In this document: piece by piece, positions 45,374 through 58,334 of the stretch | Numbering within the stretch: position 1 is the first letter of the stretch | Layout: each line of letters opens with the position of its first letter | Source of the DNA: Paracyclopina nana | Lineage: Eukaryota; Arthropoda; Copepoda; Cyclopoida; Cyclopettidae | Length of the DNA stretch: 64,000 bases | Direction: 5' to 3' | NCBI GenBank assembly: GCA_019096065.1 | Contig: JAGUCH010000009.1 | Coordinates: 3,792,001 to 3,856,000, forward strand | Position numbers and translations under genes: made by a program | The notes under the pieces: model-generated | The model's database searches: none | The model's input: only the letters and a program-made list of their open reading frames with translations | What the model was told of the DNA's origin: nothing

Positions 45374-48300
45374 ACATTTCAAAATTCTTTTTCCAACGTC
45401 ATCAACCCCCTCTTTGATGGTGCCAAGGAGGGCACAAACGAGGTCAGACGCGTTGATTGCAACAAATCACATTTTTTCAAAGCTCATCTTGGCTTGCGCG
45501 CGCGGTGCACCAACAAAGGATTTTCACTCCCAAAAAGTGTTCCATTTAGCTCATCTCTGGTCATAATTGAGGTCATCATCATCTTAAAAAAGATTTCCCC
45601 TCTAGGCGGGTACGTCGCGCAGTAGCTGCAGCAGATTTGCTTCCATTTTTCTGCAGGGCGTCCCATAAAACTTGGCCATCAGCTCAGGCGTGAGACACTT
45701 TTTATTGGGCTGCAGCAGCAGCTCAAAAATTAAGAACCGTTACCTGGGGAAAAGTTTGCATTTTTGACCAGTAATTCAAGGTATCATTAATTTTATTAGC
45801 TGGTTTTCTTTGCCCGACGGCGTTTTATCCAGACTTGGAGATAATTCAATTGATTTTGTTAAGGCCAGCCACATGCCACAGCGGGGGGAAAAGTGCCCTA
45901 AAAGTGGCTCTAATTTTTTTAAGATGGGTGATGCAGTTTGAGGCGAGATGAAAAAAGAAGCTGCCATTGTTCCATTGTTTCTGTGGTAGATGCATCGCTG
46001 GCATTTCTTCGGTGATGGTGAAATTTTTGCTCTTCACGTTTTTTGGCTCTAATTAAGCCAGTTATACCGCAAAATTAGCAGATGTATTCCAGACGCCGAA
46101 TTCCTTCTTTTCTGGAAAACGGTCAACCCGAGAAAAGGGGTTAACAGTGCATTAAATTTTACAGCGATATTATACACCTAATAGCTCCTAAAGGCCCAAC
46201 AACTCGCTCAGTAGTCGCATGCAGTGACTCGCTGCTTTGAATTTCAGCAGTCAGAAATTTAGGGTCATTGTGCCATAATCGTAAAAAAGGGGAGTACTAT
46301 ACCACACTCCACCCATGGCGTGCATTAATTGCATGTGCAGCCAAAATTGGACAAGTGGGTCAAAAATCGTGGGACAGCCGTATCGATTACTGAGAAAACT
46401 GTGAAAACGAAGCAGCAGCAGAATTGTCAGCTATAAAAATGTCAAGCAGCAGAAAATTCGATTGTCATTCATTTATGTGTGTGAGAAAGTGACGCGATCA
46501 TTACAGGATGACGGCAATTGCGAACAGATCGTTAAAAAACCAAAGATAAATTGGCCAAAAACCATAATTGAGACGCGCATAAAGAAAAAACAAGAAAAAG
46601 GCATTATTGGAGCCATTATAACGATAATCACCCTGATCGCCGCCGTTATTCAATGAAATGCCGTTTCGCTCGGCGGAGACACTGAACCACGTTCATTGGC
46701 AGGTTAAAACGCGCGTGGATTTCTAAAGGAAGCTGAGAAAAACATGGAAGAGATTTGTCTGAAGCCACAATAAAACCTCCAATTAGAGGTTGTCACCATT
46801 TTGCATGCGCGTGATTTTTTTAAACTTGTCTATTTTTTAACCAATGCATTTTGTCGTGAAGGAAACGTCAATCACTTGCACGTCGCGTGACTTCAAAAAA
46901 TAGTATATCATGTGCTGCTGCTGCACAAAAATTGTGCAATCAAGCCAATGCTCTTTTGTGTGAATTCTAATTACTCAAATTGCCTTCAATTTCCACTTCT
47001 GCTGTGAAATTAAAGCTCGTAAGTCTGGCTCTAATTCAGGGGCTTGGTTTTATTTTCGGGGGGTTGTTCTTTTTATCGACAAATGATCAAGCAGTTTGCC
47101 AAGCCATAGGTTGGTGCTGGATGGGGTTTAGCTGCTGAAATATTTTGTGCCAACTCATCCGCTCAATTAAGCCCCTGAAAAAAAGTGCATTGCCCTTCTT
47201 CGAGACAACGCATCTCCCCCTTCCTCGTTGTACGCTTGCTTGCGTCCCGCAACAACTGTCCCTCAGTGCCAAAAGTAGCCAAAACTGGCTGTTTACGCCC
47301 GGCGACCACCGAGCAACGCCGTTTGTTGTTTGTAAACAAAGGACACGTGAGTTAACTCGCGGCGCAGCTGTCAGCTGAAGCTCAACTCAGCTCAAGGGAT
47401 TTTCGGGGCCAAAGTGGAAAAGGGTCACGTTTGGCGAGACCTGAAGTGTCTGAGGTACCTGTCTGAAGTAGGCAGCCCCATTTTTTAGCCGGCTTATCTT
47501 GGTTGCAGTCGCGTCCTATCTTGGCCAAGTGCAGCTATAGCTAAAGGGAGAATTTGAGCGTGCAACCACAACGATAGAGTTAGACCTTGCAACGCAGGTT
47601 GGCCTGCAATGCCAAGGTCCGTAAAAAGAAGGTGGGATCAGCCTCGAAATACGACCTTTATCAAAATGACACCACGTAGCCATGACCGTAAATGCCATGG
47701 CACAGGGGTACCTAAATCATCTATGCACCTTGTTTCAGACATGGCATAGCCAGGTAAAAAAAGAGTTTCGCTTTGTCATGACTCTGCATCGGCCAACGAA
47801 CGCTTTTTGTCTGATGCACTCACATGCACTTTGAACAACCAGCATCAGCCAGGTTCGTGTGTCCAGAGAGAGAGAGAAAAACGCGTTTGAGGCCCCCAAG
47901 TCATCAATAAAAGTCAGCCTGACTGCTGATGCACACTTCATCGTGCAACCCCCATAAAAAAGAACGAGCAGTCTAGACTGAGTGATTTTTTTCCGTTTTG
48001 CGTCAAGTCATGGGAGATGATTGGTTCTCTTGCTGCTGCAAGCAACAAAAGCAATTCTGCATCATGCAGTCACGATTCCACTTCCAACAACTCTAAAGTT
48101 TCAACTCATCAGATCCATTTCCAAAACAACCAAGCAGGTCAATTTCGTTCCATTTTCAGCTACTAGATATTATTATTGAGTTGCAGTTTGTTGACAGCTC
48201 AACTTGTGGATTCTTGATGGTTTGAACAAAAAAAGTAGGTCATATTCCAGTGACCTTAATGAGATGAACAAAAACAGTGGATTACCCTTAGTAGCTATAA

Positions 48301-50620
48301 AAGTGAAAGCTTTCCCCCCAATCTAGCTACTTTTGATGCTCGTCATAATTGTTGAATCCTGTCAATTTCACATGGGGAGCCTCCTCCTCTTCACCTTAAA
48401 TCATCATAACAAGAGGCTTCAAATTTCAATTCACAATCCTCATATCACATGGATGAATTTTTCCCTCTCTCCCTTCTTCTCCTCTACGTGGCTGACATCA
48501 ATTGAGACCCACTTAGAGATAAAAAGGAGGTCAGAAAGGAGGATCTGCATTATTTTCTACGCGTTCAATTGTTAAGGCTCTCAGGTAGACATATCAGACA
48601 GCTTGGGAAATTTACGATCAGCTTCTTTTTTAAATGGCCAAAAGCACCTACTTGCTATAGGGTGTTTTTTTTTGTATGTGGAAATGCAGTCTTTTTTTCA
48701 GATTTATACCTACCTGCACTTGTCTCGCATATCAACTATAAAGGGGTGGTGGTGGTTGTTGCAGCGAGAATTATTGCCTACCCGGCAATTTTATTTTGAA
48801 GCTTCCTACAGCCACTCACATATTTTTACCTACTTTGTTTTTAGTGCGCATTAAACGCAATCTAAATGTGAAGTGCATTTTGATTGAGCTGAGTGCATTT
48901 TTAAATCATGTGCGCTTCTTTCCTATATTTGGCTGGCAGCTTTCACTAATGATAAAAGAGGGCTCTTATTTGAAAGTCCATTTTCAAAAAGTTTTTTACC
49001 TCTGAAAAATTGGATAAAGTAGCAGCCGAGAGCCATTAAAAATGTGAAACTGACGGAAAGGATTAGCTCGAGGCTAAATTCGGCCAATTAGAGTGCCACG
49101 CAATTTCCTGGCTGCACTTTTTTCACCCTCTACATTGTGCAGCTGCTTTCTGCATTTTCAAGTGCATGCAATTTTTTTGGTGGTTCTTCCTTCAGTCAGG
49201 TGGCAATTATGGGCTCTAAAAAAGGAAATCCTCACCGTTTTTGTAATTGGAATTAAGCAGTCCTCTGGTACATCTTCTAGTCAGCTGCATAACTTGCATT
49301 TTCCCCCTAAAATTAAATATCGAATTTTGGCAATATTCATCACACTTTTCCGATAGTCTCAATTAAGTAATGAAATACGAGTGCATTGCATGAAAAAGGG
49401 AAATGCAGTAATTCAGGGGGAGGAGTAAAAAGAACAATTGATCCATTGCCATCATTAGGTAAGATTGGACGTGATTTCCTCCCACCTATTCAAGGAAAAA
49501 TGTAATAGTACATTTACCAAACAATCTTTTCTTTTATCTAAAACTTTGGGAATGAAATCCCAATTGATGCAGCTGAATTGCAGTGCAAATTGAACAACGT
49601 TCAATAGGAAATTGGAGATGGGAGCAAAAAATCCACCCCTTTAGCGTGAACTTTAAAAACAGCCCTTTTTTGCTCTTTCAGCAGGTGATGAAGTGATATT
49701 TCTGGGGATTATTTGGACGGGGGAGAAAGTGACACCGAAAGGGTGGATTTTGGGCTACAATTAGCTTTTCATCAATCACGAAGATAATCAGAGCTTCCAG
49801 TAGCCATATTTTACAGGAACTCATGAACTCATTCAAATCTGCCTTACTCGGTTTCTACAAGCTTGGTAAGTCTAGCACAATTTGTCATTGAAAAAATATG
49901 TACGGTTATTTCAGGGGATTTTTTTACTCTACCAAAAAAAAGAGTTTTATTAGCGCTGTAGTACAACAGTCTAGACTTTTTAAAATATGTCGAAGCTGCT
50001 ATAAAAAGTTGGCAACTTGCCTTCTTGTGCAGTTGTAGCTCGCAGACAAAAAGTTGCATGCTTAAGCAGCAACATTTTTTACTGCTGCCACAGGTGCATG
50101 TTGTCAAAAAGATTACTGATCTAGCGAAACCTGATGCCCCTGGGTGCTTAGAAAAGCTTTTTTTTGGTGAAACCTAATCCTTCCTGAATTTGCAGAGGTA
50201 TGTACGCCATGCATTTCAACAAGGAAAAACTCCTTTTCCGGACTTTTCCTCTTGATGGTGACTTGCAAATACGAGACTTGTTTGACTTTGTAAAGTGGAC
50301 ACTACTGTGTAGCCTAAAATTGAGGCTAATTCACGCACAAAATAATGAGGAAAGTGAAAGTAAAGGTTAGGAGTTACTCCTAAAACACAGAAAAATCCAG
50401 GGTTAAATGATTGCATTGAACCTTTTTGTTCACAAATAAATTATCTGGCCAAACATGCTAGGTATTTTCGGTCTTGTCGTTTTTGAGCTGGGCTTGCATT
50501 TTGGGATGCAGCTTGAGACTTATTCGTGGAATTTTTACCCTTTTGCTGATGCTTATCTCTGTCTGAAAATCTCTTCTCACTCTCTTTTCCAGCTTTTTTC
50601 CACTCTTTGTTTGAGCAATA

Positions 50621-50638
50621 CACACACACACACACACG
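50621..50638. repeat. (AC)n microsatellite
   Basis: About nine AC units in non-coding DNA. Confidence 0.85.
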
Positions 50639-51761
50639 ATGGCCAAATTAATGATGTTCATTGATTGACGGAAAATTGGAAAATTGCATCGATGATCCTT
50701 TGTCTCGATAATGTTAATGAGGTCAAAGTCCATTTTTTAAACAAAACACCCTTTAGTACTTACCTGCTTTTTGATTATTCCATCATTAATCATTTTTACC
50801 TTTTTTGCCCCCTGGGGCCGTCTAGATGATAAAGGGATGCTGTTTCTTCAGCCGAGTCCACATTGAAAAAAAGCTTTGCACTCACACCCAAAAACAAGAC
50901 TGAAAACAGCGTCAAGGAAAGGTCAACTTTTGAATTTAAGTTCCACGATTCCGTTTATTACAATATGCTGTCATGAAGTTATGAGAAAGCAGGAAAACAG
51001 TCAGAATTGACTTGTGCAACAAAAAATAGCTCATGTTAGACCCGCGTCCACCTTTGAGCAGATTTAAGCCAAGCCATGTGCATTTTGCTGCAGGTACATT
51101 TTTTATGAATGCAGCCCTTCACAGTGGGTAAATTCAGCCTCAAAGCTTTGAACTGACCTGGTTGAAGTGGATGATTTATAGGCAGGTTATACAAGCTCTG
51201 CTGTAGGAATTTTTAGGCCTGCATCCCCCTACAGTGCCACAATTGAGGTGCTCAAAAAGTTGAGAGCCCAACCATGACCACGACTTAGCCCCTCTATGCA
51301 CCACCCTTCAACTCTCTAATGCTACATGTGAGCCATTTAGGGTCGAATTCATGCAGTATTTTTTTATCAGCTCACGAAATCACCATGTGCATTTTCCATT
51401 TAAAAAACAAATTCCATGGGTCAACCTCTTGTTTGATGGAGGTTTTTGCAAAGAAGCCCGTGGGTTCAAAATTTTTTTAAAAATGCGAAATGAAACGGCT
51501 TCCTATTCAATGGCAACAGCAGGGAGTGCAAATGCATCTCGATCTCGTGCAAGTGAAATAACCTGCTCAGTTTTTATGCCACTCCCTAGGAGCTCAAAAT
51601 ACAATCATTACACAACATTTTTATGAAGGAATGCAGCAACCCCATAGCTTCAAAGGATTGTTGCATGATGCAGCATAAAAAATGGACAAGCAATTTTGTA
51701 AGAATGCAGTTCCCAAATAGTTTTAGATTTATTTCAGTTTATTATATTTGTGAACAGCGAG

Positions 51762-51833
51762 GGTTCCATGGTGTAATGGTTAGCACTCTGGACTCTGAAT
51801 CCAGCGATCCGAGTTCAAATCTCGGTGGAACCT
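51762..51833 (+). tRNA. tRNA-Gln (CUG anticodon)
   Basis: 72 nt with complete cloverleaf: acceptor GGTTCCA/TGGAACC, D arm with TGGTTAGCA, anticodon stem CTGGA/TCCAG with loop CTCTGAA (anticodon CTG), T arm with GTTCAAATC. This is the standard animal nuclear tRNA-Gln sequence as far as I know it. A run of T at about 51842 ends transcription. No intron; CCA is not encoded. Confidence 0.97.
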
Positions 51834-52114
51834 ACACTAATATTTTTTAACTTTTTTTTTCATGTTTTGTTAAGTGGTTCCTAAAGAATAAGCACTATCG
51901 AAATCCTATCTTTTTGGCTCATCAATTTTCAGTGCGCAGAAACAGAATTATTCTTTTCACTCAATCTATTGTGTCAGTGACCGTTCCAGACTTTGCTTAC
52001 GCTCAAAATGTCAGGCCTAAAGTCACAGACGAGAACTTCATGCAATGTCTGGGCAAAATTTTACCTGGTCCACTTTTTGAATCGCTTTTTGTAGACGGAG
52101 AAAAAAGTATATGT

Positions 52115-52186
52115 AGGTTCCACCGAGATTTGAACTCGGATCGCTGGATTCAGAGTCCAAAGTGCTAACCATTACACCATGGAACC
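52115..52186 (-). tRNA. tRNA-Gln (CUG anticodon), second copy
   Basis: Same as the copy at 51762-51833 on the other strand, except for one change that turns the first anticodon-stem pair C-G into a T-G wobble. Structure intact; a T6 run follows on the minus strand (plus AAAAAA near 52101). The two genes face each other, 281 bp apart. Confidence 0.96.
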
Positions 52187-55100
52187 CGCCCTGCAAATTC
52201 ACTATCTAATCTGGATTTGATACTAGCTTGTGTAGACAAATAGCCGAGAAATCAAGTATCAAGTTTCCTTCAGTTTGCAGGGAGCTTCTTTATTTTTTTT
52301 CTCTGTCTGTAGCTGTTGTTGCAAAGAACCGGAGAAGTGTTAGAACACACAAAGACATTATGAATGTGCTACTGTTATGCTAGTAGTTGCTGGGCTAGCT
52401 TCTGCACTTAATCGTTTTGACCTCAAACTGCACAATGTGCAAAGCTTTTCCAAACAAGAAATGCAGACGTACGTCTCCTCCGTCTTCACTCGCATTATTT
52501 GAGGCCAATTTTTCGAGTGTTTCCATGTCTGGTCAAAAAACATGCTTCAGCAATATTAGATCATCTGTTGTGATATCTGGGCCAATTTCTTTATTATTAT
52601 TATACTACCATCATCTCTGGGGGTTCCAGACGCACACTACACACACATTTTTTGCCATTGCATGTCATCTATCAGACTAGACCTGACCCTATGATTTCCC
52701 AAGGTAATTATACTGAAAGAAAAAAAGAACCAAAATTACGACGACTCCTTGGCCATTTTTTGAGACTCGCGACGGAAGTCTGAAGCCTTTATTTCTGTCT
52801 CCTCAAAATCCAGGTTTGGTCCCACTTGTGCAATTGAGCTCTGCAGTCGTGACCTAGAAGCTACAAAAATGCCTAGGCCCGTTTATGACCCAGCAATAAT
52901 CTAGTTAGCATGTTTTCTTCGCAATACCATTAGTACTCCAGCCGAATCCAGAATCGATATATGGTACCAAGGCCTCCTCCACCATGGAAGTTTCCAATGC
53001 AATGCACAGTTGGTCTTGATTAGCTGTAGCATTGTAAACGAGGCAGATCGTAGTCTGCTTGTTGTCTAGCCTAGTAATAAAGCATCGATTAAAGGTATGA
53101 AGCCTAAATAAGCTGTAGTCTTTAGAATGAGGAAATTATTCAACAAAGAGTTGCTGGTGATGCTACTATTTTCTCCAGCAATATCATCCAGGATAGAACA
53201 TAATGGAGTCTTAATAATTGATTGTGTTGTGTCTGACTTTTCTTAGGCCCCCCGAAAAAGTCTGAAAACTTGTGTGCATTCTTTTAGTAGCTTCTCCCAT
53301 TTTCCTTGGCAATTATTTATTCCCCTCACACAATTAAAGTGCAGCTAAGCCTTGAAATGCTTTCTTTTTTATCCCCATTTTTATGCCATGTTGACTGCCA
53401 ATTGTTTGCTTTTTCTCGACATTGCTGCGCCATTTTCATTGACGTCGACCTCATCATTACTTGGATATATTTTATGGCAAGTTGGCTTGCTTGTGTGAAA
53501 GATGGTGAGCTGGTCTTGCGCATCGCCAGTCAGAAGAGGCCTTGCCATCTACCCAGAAGTAGGTCACATGGGCCTCGAAGCCTCATCTACCGTCGCAGAA
53601 ATTTACTCTAAGAAAAGCTTTCGCAAGCAGAAAGCAATTTATCAAAATATAATTTAGACTTCAAAAGAAGGGCCTATATAAGATGTGCGTCACGAATCAT
53701 TTCTCTATTTTTGCTTTTGAGGGACGTCAGGTTTGCTTTTATTGAGTGCTTTGCTGTATGTAGACTGGAAACAATTGGTGGTGAGACTGAACAAATGCAA
53801 TAGCCAATAGTGTAGTCTGCAGTGCATTGCAATGCTGCAGGGCCTTCTTCTGCTTGGAAAGTCCCAGTATTACTGCAACCGAGCTGAGTTTCCTATCCTT
53901 TGCTCATTTCCATAAAGACTATTTTGAGCTCGAACAGAAAAAGAGGCTCGAGCGGCTTATTTACCTATTGAAATTCCTTTTCTTACATACTCCAGGATTC
54001 TAGAATTATTTGATCGCTCATCAGGGCAAAACTGAGCAACTGCGAGAATTGTAAATGTGCCAACATGCAGTGGTAGGTGCATTTTTATAGTCTTCTTCTT
54101 AACAAAGTTCTGGATGCCAGACGTGTCAATTAAGCTGCACACGAGTTGAAAAAAGCCGTTGGGATGAAAGATGATCAAAGGCATAAAATACTTGTCTGAT
54201 GCAACTGCAACTCTGAGATGGGATTGAGCCACACTGGGCCATTAGCTGAAAAAACAGAATTAGCCCCAAAAACAGATTTGAACAAATAAGAGAGAATTAA
54301 TGACTAGCCTACACCGACTTTTTTAAAAGAATCGCGGTTTTTTTAGCATTTGCCCATTGTGTCAGCCAAGAAGGAGTAAAAAATCCGTTGACTTCTTCAC
54401 CTACCAGGGTTGTTTAGGGCTTCTTCTTCTTCTCTACCTGGATAGAGTAAAATGCATTATTTGATATAAAAAAGTGATAATCCACTGGCTTCAACACTCG
54501 ATAAAAATCGGTGGAAAAATTGCTCGTTACATTTGCTATATGAAAATGCATGAAAAGGCATTGATTTTTTGGTGCACACATATTACAAAGTCTCATTTTG
54601 TTAAGAATGTCCTCGGTAGAAAGAATATTCTACAATCGATAATATGTTATAAAAATATACTCTAAAATTCACTAATTGTCCATTTCGATGAAAACGCTGA
54701 ATTTTGAAAATTGGTCGAGCAATCAAAAAATGCTGGAATTACAAAATGCTATAGATTATTGAAGTGCGAGGCTGCTGATGCTGCATGGTAGCATCGGGTT
54801 AATTAATCAATGGTCAATGTCGACCAGATTTATTTCTAGAATCAAACAACAATGTAAGAAATTCAGGGGGCCAAACTCTTGGCAAGCCTCAAGGAAAAAC
54901 TTGTCTTTGCCTTGAGCATTTTTTGTGTGGGGCTCGCAAAGCATCATTTTGCTACAAAAGTAAAATTATACGGCTATTTTGCGAATGTAGACCGGTAAAA
55001 AATCCCCTTTTGTTCGCAACTTGAAATAAGCTTGAGGGCTTTTTGTTTTAGGGGAAGCCAGGTCGGTAAATTAATCTTAGTCAAGCTATATACACACACA

Positions 55101-55415
55101 TAGCAAATTCGTGGCCAAATTCGTGGCAATGCCTCACAGTTTTCGAGCCATATCTCATAACCAGCTCTAATTATTTCGCTAATTAATCGAGTCGCTGAAG
55201 GCTAGGTACCATAAACATTTGACCATGTATTTTTTGTCCACCTCGGCCATTTTTGTTGATTTACTATTGATTACCACACGTTTTGTGCGTGGTACCAGCT
55301 GCCGCATGCAGCGGAATAAATGAACTTGAACTTGTTTCGTTACCCCCAAAAGCAATGACATTTACTTTATTTTCAACACACAGAGTTGATATAGTGATAT
55401 TTTTTTGCCAATAAT

Positions 55416-58074
55416 CTACATATTTCTTGCAAGCCTTATGGTAAAGAAATATACAATTTCAACTGCAGAAATGAAGCTGAAGCCAAGGCAGAGACCAAGC
55501 AGTCCTCCAATTTGGGAAATGTATTGAATGAAAGTCATCCTGAGCTCCCTGGAAAACTCAAAAACTGTTGTGGTTTCAAAAAAGAATGTTACCATTGCAA
55601 TGTCTTTGTCATATGCATTGTATGTTTGGGGCTCATTCTTATACGCAGTGAAAACTTCTGTGCCAGATGCAGCAGGGTCGGCAAATTTCCTCAGATTGGT
55701 CTCCACAAGCTGGCTTATTTTGTCTGGAACTTGGTCCACTTCTTTTTGATATTGATCCAATACTTGTTGACCCCAAATGGGAGGCTTGATGAATTTATTG
55801 AAGTCGCACAAGTAACTTGTTCCCAAGTTTTTGTAATCACACCTCCTGAAAGGGGCTGCAGTCACAGATGCTGAATATATTGTATAACTGCAGTCTGGTA
55901 AGCAATATGAGCATTCAGCTTCAGAAATATTGCTCATATGCTCCTTAAAAGTTTTTGCCTCCCATGGGTCACATATGCGAGCCAATGATGAGCTGTTCTT
56001 TGGAAAATACCAAGGGATGCAGGGATCAGAAGAATTCATCTGAGTCAAGATAAACTCATGTTAAGTTTTAACATTGATAAAAATATGGCTTGAAAGCCTT
56101 ACCTCCTTCATGGCAAACAACATGGAGCATTCCAGCATGCAATTTGCTTGAGTATAGTTTTTGTGTACTTCAAGCCTCTTTTCTTGTGGGAACAAGCAAT
56201 ATCTTTTGCCACTCTCTACGCTTGAAATGTCGGGTGAAGCAGTTACTTTGGTTGCACTCATGGATACAATGTTATTATGCCCAGGCCTCAGCAAAATGGT
56301 TTTTCTTGTAGTTGTGGGATATTGGTTATTTGCATCAATGATAGCATAGAACCCATCAAAATCTTCAGACACTGTGCCACCAGATAAAAAGTTTGTGTGA
56401 GCATCCAAAATGACTGTTAATCCCTTGGCTCTTCCTGCCTCAGGCGTTGGATTCTTTTCTAAATCTAGCTTGAATCCTTGAGGAAAGTCCGCTTTTTCAT
56501 AACTCATATTTTTGTCGCGTTCTTGCATGCTTTTCACAATGTCTTGGTATTGTCCATCTTTGAACATGCTCTCTGCTGCTTCCATGTTGAAAGTGCAGCA
56601 CATTCCTTTGTCAGTTGGAAAGGTGGTGAAAATCCTTGAACAAGGAACTCTCACCCCTTTCCAAAAGCAATACTTTAACAGGCCGTACTGAGAGGGACTG
56701 GAAGAGGTAACTCCTTGTACATCAAAGCATGGCAGTTGGGTATACCATAGAATTTCAAAGAGGCTCTTGTAGCTAGTTTGCAAATTCATGTTTCTAAAAT
56801 TTGCTGAGTAAGTGGCCTTTGCCATTGCAGCTTGTTGCTCTAATTTTTGCTTTTTGGACTTATCAAATACTACATCAAGTGTTGGGTCACCTAATGCTCG
56901 TTTTTTTCTCTTTCCAGCTGGGACTACTTGGCTAGCATCCTCAGAACAGTTGACTGGAACTCTGTAGCATAAATAATTGGCCTCTGCCTCGCACTCAACT
57001 ACTTCATATTCAAATTTGCCATATTTTGAGCTGGATTGCCAGGCTTTCACGCAATATTCATCATTGAGACCAGTAATGTTTGGGTGGTTAAAGCCATCAA
57101 ACTCATACATTTCGAAAAAGTTATAGCCTGTATATCCATAGATCATATCATATTCTGGGTCCAAAAATGAGCCAAGCCAAAAGCTGCTGCCATTTACTGA
57201 GCTAAATATCCCTGTAGCTGCAATAAAAGCTGTGCAAAATATTCAAAAGGCTGTAAAATATAGCTTACATTTGAATAATGCGTCATATAGCAAATTTCCG
57301 TACTCTCCGAAACCCCCAAAAGTTACCTTGGAGCCCCCATAGTAGTCACAAAGTTCTTCAGTTCCTTTGCCTTTTCCAAGGTTAAGAAAGCAAGGAGGTG
57401 GGTCGCTAATGAACCAAGCATCTTTATCAGACACCCAAGGACTCTCACAAGTAGCCGGTACATCGATGCAAGATGTGCTTGGATCCGTGATGATCTGAGA
57501 TTTTAATGTCTCGGTTGGGCTGTCTGATGAGAATACATTCACCATACTAGCAGGGGAGGCTGTTGCCCCGGGATACAATGTACTAGTGTAGTTATCTTTG
57601 AATTGGTCTTTTTCCCAATCAGTCATTGCTGAAACATCCTTTCCAATTTGTGTAAGATAATCATCAAATTGCTTTTCCAATGCCTTATTAATAACATCTT
57701 GAATGAGTCCTTGGCTGCAAATTGTAATAGCAGGATATCTGATCTTGCTCAATGGTAGGCCTAGTCAATTTTTCCGAAAATACTTCAAAGCTGCCACACT
57801 AAGAAAAAATACTATTATCACCAGTAGTTGAAACAGATGTCAAGATGGGACTATCCTTCCAATGAGTGTATGCCTCTACAGACCAAAATATGCCAAGACC
57901 TGTGAAAAAGAGAACCACCAAGAACCATAATACTCTTTCTATGATGGTGATTGCCTTGTCAAAAATATAGCCAAAACCATTGATAGTGGTAGAGGCTGCA
58001 AATTGATAGGTCGTTTCTTTGCAAGCATTTAGGGGTTGGCATGCTTTCCTGCGAGGCTTTGTATGTCCGACCAT
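55416..58074 (-). CDS. DEG/ENaC channel subunit with inserted C-type-lectin-like domain (copy 1)
   Basis: Exons 58074-57822, 57760-57269, 57217-56103 and 56039-55416 join to 827 residues. First membrane segment at about 48-67; after it LSKIRYPAITICSQG (FPAVTIC motif). Between about 195 and 340 lies a lectin-like domain: LCDYYGGS.V, EYGNLLYDAL, SSFWLGSFLD, YCVKAW, VVECE....NYLCYR. Then KRKKR (about 351-355), a furin-type site, followed by the usual ectodomain: SLFEILWYTQLPC, GMCCTFN, GLTVILDAHT, RPGHNN, ANCMLECS, and the second membrane segment GGLLGLCLGFSFISAVEI with selectivity filter GFS. Such subunits form sodium-selective trimers. The N-terminal His-Gly gating motif is Asn-Gly (INGFG). 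Poly(A) signal at 55366-55371 (minus). Tandem with copy 2. Confidence 0.92.
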
Positions 58075-58334
58075 GGTTAGGCCTCAACTATCAACTAATT
58101 ACTTCAGTGAGTTTGAAAACTACCACAGCATATGGTCAAATGTCAGTTTTACTGCTGTTATATTGCTCCATTAATAAGGTGGAAGACTCGTTCAAATAAA
58201 TGTATTTGCAAAGAGTGTTAAGGGTGCATAGTGAATAAATGGGGGACAGCTCAATTGATTAATATAATGTAGATGTATAATGAATTAATGATTTGTTCCA
58301 GTCATCAAAAGCCAAATGTTACGATGGGCATCAT

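Larger units (their letters stand above)
37701..55415. other. Long gene-poor region
   Basis: 17.7 kb without any open frame that I recognise as a gene. It holds two hairpin elements (40498-40708 and 43647-43794), a 15-bp inverted repeat (43213-43274), a tRNA-like relic (43310-43383), a CTG microsatellite (about 45351-45373), an AC microsatellite (about 50621-50638) and two tRNA-Gln genes. Short homopolymer runs and TGCATTT/AATTA words are frequent. It may be regulatory or contain untranslated RNA genes that cannot be seen by reading alone. Confidence 0.45.
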
